A DNA stretch of 33,525 nt, from positions 1 to 33,525 of the forward strand of contig JAJRQN010000012.1 in the NCBI GenBank assembly GCA_024280235.1. Direction: 5' to 3'. A program made the position numbers and the translations under genes. Source of the stretch: Bacteroidota bacterium (GTDB lineage Bacteria; Bacteroidota; Bacteroidia; Bacteroidales; F082). The notes under the pieces are model-generated. The model was given only the letters and a program-made list of their open reading frames with translations, was not told where the DNA came from and did no database searches. Positions 15,077-23,609 of this stretch are shown one piece after another; position 1 is the stretch's first letter, and each line of letters opens with the position of its first letter.

Positions 15077-16600
15077 ATGAAGAACTTAATAATTAAGTTG
15101 TCGGTTGTGCTTATTATTTTTGCTGTTGTTTATACAGATTTTAATACAAAACAATGGGAAAAACCAACAAAAATTATTGAATGGGATGTCATTTCCTATT
15201 ACGCTTATCTCCCGGCATGTTTTATCTATAACGATATGACTCTTAAGTTTAAAGATAATTATGCAGGACACCATAAATTCGTTTTTTGGGGTGAGAGACT
15301 GCCCAACGGGAACTACCTTATCAAAACAACCATGGGACTTTCGGTGATGTATTCACCTTTCTTCTTTGTGGCCAACAGCCTTGCAGGACATCTTGGATAT
15401 GATACGGGAGGCTATTCGCTTCCTTATCGTTTCGCCATTGTAATGGCTGCTTTGTTTTATCTCGCTCTGGGATTGCTGTTTCTGACACGTGTGCTGCGCT
15501 TTTATTTTTCGGAAAAGGTTACTGCTCTTACCATTCTGGCCGTTGGTCTGGGAACAAACTTGTTTTGGTACAGTACTTTTGAACCGGGGATGTCGCATGT
15601 TTACACCTTTGCCCTCGTCTCGGTTTTTCTTTACCTGACAATTTTATGGTACCGGCGTAGCTCTCTGCTGCGAGCAGTTTTTTTGGGGTTGGTCATAGGG
15701 CTGCTTACTCTGATTCGACCCGTCAATGTGCTTTTTGTCTTGTTTTTTATTTTTTACGACATCAAAAATCTCAAAGATATCCAAAACAAACTCCTCTTCT
15801 TTTGGGAAAGAAAGCAACATATCTTACTCATGGTGCTTTTCGGATTTCTCATGCTGGTGCCTCAGTTTTTGTACTGGAAAACCGTAACCGGTCACTGGAT
15901 TTATTATTCTTATGGGAAAGAAGGCTTTTTCTTTCTGCATCCGCAAATTATCAATGTCTTGTTTAGCTTTCGTAAAGGGTGGTTTGTTTATACGCCCATC
16001 ATGCTCTTTGCCGTTATCGGAATTTTCTTCCTGCGAAAAAATCTCAAAAGATTCGCATTTCCTACACTGACGTTTCTAATCGTCTATCTGTATGTTGTTT
16101 CTTCATGGTGGTGCTGGTGGTATGGTGGTAGCCTCGGACAACGTGAACTGATTGATATTTATCCCGTTATGGCTTTGCCTTTGGCGGCCATGTTGCAATG
16201 GGTATTCAGCAAAAAAGCTGTATTAAAATATATTGCGGGGACTCTTCTGGCAGCTGCGGTAGTTTTGGGCATATTTTACAATGTGCAATATTATTATGGT
16301 TCCATTCACTGGGATTCCATGACACAACAGGCTTATTTTAACTCATTTGGACGGGTTCATCCTTCACAAAAATTTTACCGGTTAATAAAATCGCCTGATT
16401 ATAAAGATGCACTCATTGGCAAACCTGAAAAATTAGAAAAAACAATGGAAAAACAAGAAAGAATAGATGAAATTATCAGGCGGATAGAATCAGACAAAAA
16501 ATGGTTTAATCTTGTAAAGCAAAAGGCCTTAAAAAGTAATATCTCAGTGGATTCGATGTTACACCTTGATGCCCGGTATGTGCTGGACCATGAAAAATAA
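15077..16600 (+). CDS. Polytopic membrane protein, probable GT-C-type glycosyltransferase
   Basis: 507 residues, start 3 bp after the GT2 stop. The N-terminal segment (LIIKLSVVLIIFAVVYTDF) is followed by a loop with EWDVISYYAYLPACFIYND, where the Asp early in the first external loop resembles the catalytic position of GT-C enzymes. About ten further hydrophobic segments run to residue 420, with aromatic-rich loops (SSWWCWWYGGSLGQRELIDIYPV). A charged helical tail (EKLEKTMEKQERIDEIIRRI) ends the protein. I do not recognise a named family with certainty. The GT2 neighbour and topology point to lipid-linked sugar transfer in the envelope. Confidence 0.6.
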   Translation: MKNLIIKLSVVLIIFAVVYTDFNTKQWEKPTKIIEWDVISYYAYLPACFIYNDMTLKFKDNYAGHHKFVFWGERLPNGNYLIKTTMGLSVMYSPFFFVANSLAGHLGYDTGGYSLPYRFAIVMAALFYLALGLLFLTRVLRFYFSEKVTALTILAVGLGTNLFWYSTFEPGMSHVYTFALVSVFLYLTILWYRRSSLLRAVFLGLVIGLLTLIRPVNVLFVLFFIFYDIKNLKDIQNKLLFFWERKQHILLMVLFGFLMLVPQFLYWKTVTGHWIYYSYGKEGFFFLHPQIINVLFSFRKGWFVYTPIMLFAVIGIFFLRKNLKRFAFPTLTFLIVYLYVVSSWWCWWYGGSLGQRELIDIYPVMALPLAAMLQWVFSKKAVLKYIAGTLLAAAVVLGIFYNVQYYYGSIHWDSMTQQAYFNSFGRVHPSQKFYRLIKSPDYKDALIGKPEKLEKTMEKQERIDEIIRRIESDKKWFNLVKQKALKSNISVDSMLHLDARYVLDHEK

Positions 16601-16660
16601 TGATTATCCAATACCTCTGTTTGGTACTGTAATTCCTCAAACTATGAAAGTATTTTCTGT

Positions 16661-16668
16661 TACTTTTG
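16661..16668 (+). promoter_or_regulatory. -7 box before the TlpA-like gene
   Basis: TACTTTTG matches the -7 consensus exactly, 12 nt before ATG 16681. It overlaps the upstream TTG that would extend the reading frame, so that TTG cannot be the start of translation for this transcript. Confidence 0.45.
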
Positions 16669-16680
16669 CATTCTAAAAAC

Positions 16681-18090
16681 ATGGATATGAAACGCATTTG
16701 GATATTGACGGTTGTTTTGCTGATAACATGGACGGCAATGGCTCAGAAGGGTTATGAGATTCACATAAAGATTGCCGGTTCTACCGACACATCACTATTG
16801 CTGGCATCGTATTATGGTAATAAAATTAAGCTTGTGTATACGGCTCACACAACAAAGCCGGGTAACTTTGTTTTTGAGGGAAAGAAAGCTTTGCCCGGCG
16901 GTGTTTACATGGCGGTAAGCCCGAAAAAAGTAAAACTGTTTGAGTTCCTCATCAACAAAAGTCAACGTTTTACTCTTCAAACCAATGTAGCTAATATTTC
17001 CATGCATCTGAAAGCAGAGAATTCACCTGAAAACACTGTTTTTTTTAATTATTTACAGAGTAGTGGTAAGATTTACAAAGAGGTTTTGGCGTTGAGGAAA
17101 AAGCTGAAACAGACAGACACGAACTCACCTGACCATAAAAAAATTCAGGAAAACATCACTGCTTTGCGAAAAGAGAATGAGGATAAAAGAATGGCTTTGA
17201 TACAGTCTCATCCGGGTACCTTTGTGGCTAAATTATTTGATGCCATGTGGGAAGTGCCGGCACCTGAAAAAACGGTTTCCACCGATTCCCTTTATAAATT
17301 TCATTATGTCAGAAGCCATTTTTGGGATCATTTCGATTTAAGCGATCCACGGTTGCTACGAAGTCCCATGTATGCCCAAAAGCTTAATACTTATTTTAAG
17401 CAGCTGGTTCCTTTTCAGCCCGATTCAGTTGACCATGCCATTGATGAGGTGATTGCCAGGGCAAGGCCTTCAGAGGAATGTGTCAGCTACCTTGTTTGGT
17501 ATTTTACCGTGAAATACCAAAACCCTAAATACATGGGCTTTGACAGGGTTTTCGTACACATGGTGGATCAATATTTTGCCAAAGAACCCATCAATAATAC
17601 CTCCGCATCCATTTTAAAACTTCTTGTAGAGCGTGCTGCCAAGATACGCCCGTTACTTATTGGAAATCCTGCTCCCCAACTTATTTTGCAGGATACTACC
17701 GGAAAATTTGTGTCGTTTTATGATATTCGCAAGAAACTTACGCTACTGTTTTTCTGGGATTACAAATGTCATATCTGCAAAAAGCAGTTGGCAGAGCTGG
17801 TTCCCATGTATCCCGAATTGGCGAAAAGATACAACCTTGCCGTTTATGCTGTCAACATAAATCCTGATTTGGACAACTGGAAAGCCGCGGTGCGAAACCG
17901 CCATCTGCCGTGGATAAACGTGAACGGAACGCGCAGTATAAAGGGTAACTTTTCAAAGCTTTATGATATTCATGGTACACCACAGCTTTTTTTATTGAAT
18001 CAAAATAAGGAGATTATTGCAAAGCAGTTTTCTGTGGATCAGTTGAAAATGATACTTCAGGATACTGCAAAGCGGCAATCTGTGAAATAA
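16681..18090 (+). CDS. Exported TlpA-like thioredoxin-fold protein with N-terminal DUF4369/DUF5106-like regions
   Basis: 469 residues from ATG 16681 (a second ATG at 16687 is equally possible). A signal peptide (MKRIWILTVVLLITWTAMAQ) sends it to the periplasm. Residues about 25-115 resemble the DUF4369 beta domain found before bacterial TlpA proteins in this phylum. About 180-310 (FHYVRSHFWDHFDLSDPRLL, ...) resemble DUF5106. The last 140 residues are an AhpC/TSA-like thioredoxin domain with the redox pair KCHICK (Cys363 and Cys366), followed by the cis-proline segment GTPQLFLL. The likely job is thiol-disulphide exchange in the periplasm; its substrate is unknown. It precedes a Cys-poor type IX secreted protein, so a dedicated partnership is not evident. 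Confidence 0.82.
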   Translation: MDMKRIWILTVVLLITWTAMAQKGYEIHIKIAGSTDTSLLLASYYGNKIKLVYTAHTTKPGNFVFEGKKALPGGVYMAVSPKKVKLFEFLINKSQRFTLQTNVANISMHLKAENSPENTVFFNYLQSSGKIYKEVLALRKKLKQTDTNSPDHKKIQENITALRKENEDKRMALIQSHPGTFVAKLFDAMWEVPAPEKTVSTDSLYKFHYVRSHFWDHFDLSDPRLLRSPMYAQKLNTYFKQLVPFQPDSVDHAIDEVIARARPSEECVSYLVWYFTVKYQNPKYMGFDRVFVHMVDQYFAKEPINNTSASILKLLVERAAKIRPLLIGNPAPQLILQDTTGKFVSFYDIRKKLTLLFFWDYKCHICKKQLAELVPMYPELAKRYNLAVYAVNINPDLDNWKAAVRNRHLPWINVNGTRSIKGNFSKLYDIHGTPQLFLLNQNKEIIAKQFSVDQLKMILQDTAKRQSVK

Positions 18091-18173
18091 TTTTGAAAGT
18101 ACGGACAATCAGGCGGCCTGTCTTTCCGTTATTTTAATACTTTTATAGCCCGAAAAAATAAATATTCTTGCGG

Positions 18174-21100
18174 ATGAAAAAATTTACTTTTTTATTTTTC
18201 CTTACCGTTTTATCTTCATGGGTGTGGGGACAGTGCAACACGACTGCTGACTTTACATATGCCTACACGGATTGTAGTACCATTCAGTTTACCGATGCTT
18301 CCCCCTCCCCGTCCAATTATAATTTGGTCAAGTGGGAATGGAACTATGGGGATGGTTCCACAGCAACGGGCCAATCGGTTACCCATACTTTTACCCCTGG
18401 CATTACAGTGCAGGTTCAGCTTATCGTAACAGCCGACTCCTCCGGCGTTACCTGTACTGATACTGTTGTGAAAACTATTGTTGTACATGCTCTTCCCACT
18501 GTTTATGTTGCCAGCGATCCCAATCCGTCCTGTATTACGGTTTCTGCTAATTTTTTCGGTTCTTCCGGACAGAAAATCAAAAGCTGGCAATGGGATTTTG
18601 GTGATGGGAAATTTGATACTTTGCAGAATCCGATACATTTGTATCCTGATACCGGATCTTATCAGGTAGTTTTGCATGTGGTTGACACCAACGGATGTGC
18701 AAATCAAAACACTCCGGCTTACGTACAATTTGTTAAGCCTGCACCTTCTTTAGATTTTTCATGGGATATTAATCCGGCAGCAGTTATTGATAATTTGCAA
18801 TTTACTGCAACTGCTCAGGGAAATGTTATCTCCTGGCATTGGGATTTTGGGGATGGCGATACTGCTAATATTCAAAATCCGACCCATCAGTACAAAGCTA
18901 CCGGCCAATATCACGTTACTCTTTCAATTGTTGTAGATGGATTGTGTACTAATTCTTTAACAAAGACTGTTTCTATTGATCCTTTACCTGCGCCACAATT
19001 TTCCATTTCTCCGGTTTGCTTGAATGATACTACTTTTTTCACAGACCAATCCACAACCCCTGTTGGAACTATTCAAATCTGGAAATGGTTCTTTGGAGAC
19101 GGAGACAGCTTAATATTGCATAGTCCGGCAAACTCCAATGCAAAGCATATCTATCTTGTTCAGGCTACTTATCAGGTTACGCTTCTTACGATTAATTCAT
19201 CGGGGTATCAAAGGAGTATCACAAAAACAATAGCTGTGAAGCGGAAGCCAATAGCTGCTTTTTCTTATACGGACACCTGTTTTACGAAACCTATCCTTTT
19301 TACGGATAACTCTTCCGAAAACGGTGGTTCTGCTATTAATCTTTGGAACTGGAATTTTGGTGATCCGGCATCTGGTGTAAATGATACTTCCTCACTCCGG
19401 AACCCAACACATACAATGAGCATTCCGGATACGTTTGATGTCAGACTTATCGTTACTAATATGGATGGCTGTCAGGATACAACTTTGCAACCAGTGGTTG
19501 TCGATTCTTTACCTGCTGTGGAATTTACTAAATCCAAAGATTCACTTTGTCTGGGCGAGGATGTGCATTTTAATGGAATTGGTCACGATATAGAATCGTG
19601 GTATTGGGAGTTTGGCAACGGCGATACCTCTACTTATCAACAACCTATATATCGCTATGAAAAACCTGGTTTATACACGGTTACTTTAACGGTTACAAAT
19701 CTCAAAGGATGTACTAATTCTGTAACCCATAAAATTTATGTCATTGCCTTACCACGGACAGACTTCTCGTTTACCGCATCCTGCATAGGAGATTCTACTT
19801 ATTTTACGGATCATTCTGCCGATTCGGTTGGCTATATAGCAAAGTGGAATTGGAACTTTGGTGATACCGCTTCTACGGATAATTCATCGATATCTCAAAA
19901 CCCTGTGCATCATTATGGAATTATCTCCAGTTATGAGGTGCAATTAATCACCACAAATAACTACGGATGTAGTGATTCTGCTTCGAGGTATGTGCATGTT
20001 TATGATAAACCCAAACCAGGTTTTGTCTATTTCCAGTCTTGTAATCCGGCAACAGAAGTCCGGTTTAATGACACTTCCCGAATGGGGAGTAGCAAAAGTC
20101 CGATAAAAAACTACTTGTGGCACTTTTATCAAAATGACACTTCCCATTTGAAAGATCCAACCTACAAATTCTTTGAATATGATACCAACTATCTGGTAAC
20201 TTTAAGAGTTACGGACACGAACAAATGTTCTAATGTTGATACTGTTTTGGTACATTTGCGCGACAGCCTGCGAATCGATTTTACAGCACCAAAAGTTTGT
20301 TATACCCAACCTACGCGTTTTAGTGCCTCTTACCTGCCTTCCACCGATTCCATTTCCCGATATACCTGGAATTTTAATGATGGAAGCCAGACGGTTACTA
20401 CTTATCTTGATACCATAAGCCATGTTTTTCCGCATCCCGGTGTTTATAATGTGGAGTTGAGTGCTGTTGATACAAACGGATGCTCCACTATTGTCATGCA
20501 TCAGGCCATTGTAGATTCATTGCCGATACCTGATTTTTCTTTTGTTACCCCGGCATGTGACCAGCCTACTTACTTTACAGATTCATCAAAAGGGGGCGGT
20601 AATTTTATAAGCTCATGGTACTGGAATTTTGATGATCCTCCTTCCGGTGCTGATAACATTTCAAACTCTGAAAATACCAGTCACTTTTATGGGCCTATGG
20701 CCGGAACTTATAATGTGAAATTAATTGTAACCAATTTTAACGGATGCATTGACTCTGTTACCAAGCCGGTAATTAGACCCTCCTGTTTATCCGTTTCTTA
20801 CGGTGTCAATCCTGGTAATAGCTGTGCCGGAAATACTTATTATTTCAAAGATTTCAGCGTGTTACATTCCACCAATGGAAACATCACACAATGGGATTGG
20901 AATTATGGTGATGGTAACACCCAAACGTATCAAACTTTTACTGATTCTGTATCTCACAGTTATGCTCAGGGTGGTACTTACCATGTCCAACTTACTGTTA
21001 CGGCACAAGTGAACGGAATAACTTTTAGTGTTTCTTACGATTCGGCAATTTATGTAAATCCGACTCCTACGTCTGCTTTTGATGCTTCCAATTTATGTCT

Positions 21101-22139
21101 TGGCGGTGAAACGGCTTTTACTGACAAGAGTTCCGGTAATGGCGAGCCTGTAACCGGCTGGATCTGGCATTTCAATGATGCAGGAAGTTCGATAGATTCT
21201 TCAATTGCACAAAACCCCACTCATGTTTTTTCCAGTGTTGCAGTGTACAATGTACAACTGATTGTGAATAACCGTTTTGGATGTTCTGATTCGTTAACCC
21301 AAATTATTAATATTGCACAGTCTCCACAGGCTGATTTTGCTGTTGGTAAAGCCTGTTCCGGTTTTGGAGTTCAGTTTTCCGATTCTTCAAAGACATTTGG
21401 TACCTCGCTAATTGGATGGCAATGGGCCTTTCATGATCCGTACTCCTCACATGATTCCGCATTTATCCGAAATCCTATTCATTTGTATGATTCGGCCGGT
21501 GCATTTTTGGTGCAACTTGTGGTAACGGACAATCACTTATGTCGTGATACGGTTTCCAGGCCTGTTGAAATTCATCAAACGCCACAAGCTGATTTTAGTA
21601 TATTATATAACTATCGAGGTGTTACCGGCCAGGTACTTATGCAAAATAAATCGAAAAGTGCCAGTAGTTATTTTTGGGATTTTGGTGATGGAAATACTTC
21701 TGTTGAAGAGAATCCGGTAAATCAATATCAATCCGGCGACATATATAATATCATGCTAATTGCCACAAGTCCATACCAATGTTCTGATACAGCCATTATT
21801 GTGTATGACCTGACTTTGGGATTGTATGTGCCAAACTCTTTTGCACCTGAAAGTGACATTCCGGGAACTAATATTTTCCAACCCAAAGGGATTCATCTAA
21901 AAGAGTATCATATTCAGGTATATAGCTCATGGGGGACTTTGCTATGGGAAAGTAGTAAGTTGTCGAAAGATGGGGAACCTGTTGAAGGCTGGGATGGTAC
22001 GTACAAAGGACAGCCCATGCCGGCAGGAACTTATCTGTGGCGTATATCTGCCCGATTTATTGATAACTCATATTGGACAGGGTCAAATAATGGAGATGGA
22101 AACATGAACCCCAATGGAACAGTAACATTAATACGCTAA
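18174..22139 (+). CDS. Giant PKD-repeat surface protein with type B type IX secretion C-terminal domain
   Basis: 1321 residues from ATG 18174 (a TTG six bases upstream is not needed). It has a signal peptide (MKKFTFLFFLTVLSSWVWGQ), then about 14 PKD-type beta-sandwich repeats of 80-95 residues. Each is marked by a WxWxFGDG-like core: WEWNYGDGS, WQWDFGDGK, WHWDFGDGD, WKWFFGDGD, WNWNFGDPA, WYWEFGNGD, WNWNFGDTA, LWHFYQND, YTWNFNDGS, WYWNFDDPP, WDWNYGDGN, WIWHFNDAG, WQWAFHDPY and YFWDFGDGN. The last about 95 residues (YVPNSFAPESDIPGTNIFQP ... GWDGTYKGQPMPAGTYLWRI) are the gliding-motility-associated C-terminal domain that targets proteins to the type IX system. The protein is expected on the cell surface or released, as an adhesin or scaffold. 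The following gene encodes the PorP/SprF partner typical of this class. Confidence 0.93.
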   Translation: MKKFTFLFFLTVLSSWVWGQCNTTADFTYAYTDCSTIQFTDASPSPSNYNLVKWEWNYGDGSTATGQSVTHTFTPGITVQVQLIVTADSSGVTCTDTVVKTIVVHALPTVYVASDPNPSCITVSANFFGSSGQKIKSWQWDFGDGKFDTLQNPIHLYPDTGSYQVVLHVVDTNGCANQNTPAYVQFVKPAPSLDFSWDINPAAVIDNLQFTATAQGNVISWHWDFGDGDTANIQNPTHQYKATGQYHVTLSIVVDGLCTNSLTKTVSIDPLPAPQFSISPVCLNDTTFFTDQSTTPVGTIQIWKWFFGDGDSLILHSPANSNAKHIYLVQATYQVTLLTINSSGYQRSITKTIAVKRKPIAAFSYTDTCFTKPILFTDNSSENGGSAINLWNWNFGDPASGVNDTSSLRNPTHTMSIPDTFDVRLIVTNMDGCQDTTLQPVVVDSLPAVEFTKSKDSLCLGEDVHFNGIGHDIESWYWEFGNGDTSTYQQPIYRYEKPGLYTVTLTVTNLKGCTNSVTHKIYVIALPRTDFSFTASCIGDSTYFTDHSADSVGYIAKWNWNFGDTASTDNSSISQNPVHHYGIISSYEVQLITTNNYGCSDSASRYVHVYDKPKPGFVYFQSCNPATEVRFNDTSRMGSSKSPIKNYLWHFYQNDTSHLKDPTYKFFEYDTNYLVTLRVTDTNKCSNVDTVLVHLRDSLRIDFTAPKVCYTQPTRFSASYLPSTDSISRYTWNFNDGSQTVTTYLDTISHVFPHPGVYNVELSAVDTNGCSTIVMHQAIVDSLPIPDFSFVTPACDQPTYFTDSSKGGGNFISSWYWNFDDPPSGADNISNSENTSHFYGPMAGTYNVKLIVTNFNGCIDSVTKPVIRPSCLSVSYGVNPGNSCAGNTYYFKDFSVLHSTNGNITQWDWNYGDGNTQTYQTFTDSVSHSYAQGGTYHVQLTVTAQVNGITFSVSYDSAIYVNPTPTSAFDASNLCLGGETAFTDKSSGNGEPVTGWIWHFNDAGSSIDSSIAQNPTHVFSSVAVYNVQLIVNNRFGCSDSLTQIINIAQSPQADFAVGKACSGFGVQFSDSSKTFGTSLIGWQWAFHDPYSSHDSAFIRNPIHLYDSAGAFLVQLVVTDNHLCRDTVSRPVEIHQTPQADFSILYNYRGVTGQVLMQNKSKSASSYFWDFGDGNTSVEENPVNQYQSGDIYNIMLIATSPYQCSDTAIIVYDLTLGLYVPNSFAPESDIPGTNIFQPKGIHLKEYHIQVYSSWGTLLWESSKLSKDGEPVEGWDGTYKGQPMPAGTYLWRISARFIDNSYWTGSNNGDGNMNPNGTVTLIR

Positions 22140-22165
22140 GTGGCTTAAATGAAAAGACAAAGGTT

Positions 22166-23230
22166 ATGTTTAGATTTTTAAATATTCGAATCCTGTTTGT
22201 TTTCGTGTTATCGTCTGTGTTTTTTCATCTCCAGGCGCAAGATGTGAATTTTTCGCAATATTTTAATAATCCTACCTATTTTAATCCGGCTTATGTGGGA
22301 CTGAGTACCGGATTGAAGGTGCGATTGGATGTGCGCAAACAGTGGACTGGTCTCTCGGGTGAGTACCATGCTTTTTCGTTTAGTGCAGATATTGCCGACC
22401 GAAATATTCCGGGAGCCGGAGGTATTGGTTTTATTGCTACTTCTAATGTGGAGGGTATTGGCATGATTAAAACAACTCAGGTGGGGTTTATTCCGGCAGT
22501 TCGTATTCAGGTAAACAGGTTTTCAATTCTTCAGTTTGGTGCTCTTATCTCGGTTATGTCCAGACAAATAGATTGGAACAACATGGTTTTTTCAGATCAG
22601 CTTGACCCTCGCCTGGGGAATATTGGCCCCAGCAGTCTTGCTGGACCTGGCAATAGTCCGATTGTCTTTCCTGACTTTTCTATTGGGGGAATTTACCAAT
22701 TAAAAAGCCGTCGTGTCGAAGGGACATTTGGCGTGGCAGTTCATCACATTACTCAGCCGAACCAGTCATTCCTGCAAGATGTGTCTCCATTACCGCGAAA
22801 ATTGGTTGCTCATATGGACTTTATTATTAATTTTCGAAAAAACAGAGGCTATTATAATAGGGCCAGAAACATCAAAATTGACCCGGGAATTCTATATCAG
22901 TCACAGGCCAATATGAGTTTGTTTGCACTGGGGATAAATGCTTATATTTCTAATATTTACTTCGGTATGTGGTATAGAAATGAAGTTTTCCGGAAGACCA
23001 GTTTTACCAACTTAGTCTGGATGGCCGGAATCAACATTCCATTCAATAACGACTCTCGTATGAAACTGATGTATTCTTTCGATATGAATACTTCGCGTAA
23101 CACTAATTTTACAGGGCCATCACATGAAGTGAGCCTGATTTTTGAGCTGGATAATGCCAGACTTATAAATCCCAACAAAATAAAAGTGCCTATGCATTTG
23201 CAAAATACGTTGGAATGCTCTCCATTTTAG
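22166..23230 (+). CDS. PorP/SprF family type IX secretion outer-membrane protein
   Basis: 354 residues with a signal peptide (LFVFVLSSVFFHLQAQ) and the family opening DVNFSQYFNNPTYFNPAYVG, followed by RKQWTGLSGEYHAFSFSADI and alternating hydrophobic beta strands that fit a PorP-like barrel. In Flavobacterium johnsoniae, SprF is required for surface delivery of the type B protein SprB. Here the gene starts 26 bp after the PKD type B protein, reproducing that pairing, so it most likely handles or retains that protein at the outer membrane. The core type IX machinery is not in the window. Confidence 0.92.
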   Translation: MFRFLNIRILFVFVLSSVFFHLQAQDVNFSQYFNNPTYFNPAYVGLSTGLKVRLDVRKQWTGLSGEYHAFSFSADIADRNIPGAGGIGFIATSNVEGIGMIKTTQVGFIPAVRIQVNRFSILQFGALISVMSRQIDWNNMVFSDQLDPRLGNIGPSSLAGPGNSPIVFPDFSIGGIYQLKSRRVEGTFGVAVHHITQPNQSFLQDVSPLPRKLVAHMDFIINFRKNRGYYNRARNIKIDPGILYQSQANMSLFALGINAYISNIYFGMWYRNEVFRKTSFTNLVWMAGINIPFNNDSRMKLMYSFDMNTSRNTNFTGPSHEVSLIFELDNARLINPNKIKVPMHLQNTLECSPF

Positions 23231-23283
23231 TCTCCTCCTTACAAAAACATAGAATTAAAGCCGGAAGAACTCCGACCTGTATG

Positions 23284-23358
23284 TGGGACATACTGGATTC
23301 GAACCAGTGACCCCCGCCCTGTCAAGGCGATGCTCTAAACCAACTGAGCTAATGTCCC
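23284..23358 (-). tRNA. tRNA-Val (anticodon GAC)
   Basis: Read on the minus strand it is a complete 75-nt cloverleaf: acceptor GGGACAT/ATGTCCC, D-arm TTAGCTCAGTTGG, T-arm ACTGGTTCGAATCCAGT and discriminator A. The anticodon loop is TTGACAG, anticodon GAC. CCA is not encoded. Confidence 0.93.
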
Positions 23359-23375
23359 TTTCGGAAAAAAAACGG

Positions 23376-23450
23376 TGGGACATATTGGATTCGAACCAAT
23401 GACCCCTGCTCTGTGAAAGCAATGCTCTAAACCAACTGAGCTAATGTCCC
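23376..23450 (-). tRNA. tRNA-Val (anticodon CAC)
   Basis: 75 nt on the minus strand with the same acceptor and D-arm as its neighbour, separated from it by 17 bp. The anticodon loop TTCACAG gives CAC. T-arm ATTGGTTCGAATCCAAT. The pair looks like a tandem duplication whose anticodon arms have diverged. Confidence 0.9.
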
Positions 23451-23493
23451 GTTTTTGTATTGATGAACGCCCTGCTTTTTTGCTTAGGGTTTG

Positions 23494-23501
23494 CAAAAGT
23501 A
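23494..23501 (-). promoter_or_regulatory. -7 box for the tRNA-Val pair
   Basis: On the minus strand it reads TACTTTTG, an exact -7 match, about 45 nt upstream of tRNA-Val(CAC). No clear -33 element. Confidence 0.4.
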
Positions 23502-23556
23502 AAAAAATCTTTGATATTAATTTCCTGTAAAAAAAATATCCGGAATAAATTTCCCA

Positions 23557-23587
23557 TTGTCGCTTTCATTATCATTTGTTATCTTTG
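23557..23587 (+). promoter_or_regulatory. Promoter for the dipeptidyl peptidase gene
   Basis: TTG at 23557-23559, a 20-bp spacer and TATCTTTG at 23580-23587 give a full Bacteroidota promoter, with 22 nt between the -7 box and the ATG. Confidence 0.65.
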
Positions 23588-23609
23588 GCCGATAAAAAAA
23601 TAACCCAAA

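Noticed and set aside
18091-18130. Terminator after the TlpA-like gene
   Set aside because: Only a 4-bp CAGG/CCTG stem with no real T-run is seen.
18174-21800. CRISPR or DNA-level tandem repeat
   Set aside because: The periodicity is at protein level (PKD domains) and the DNA of the repeats is diverged.
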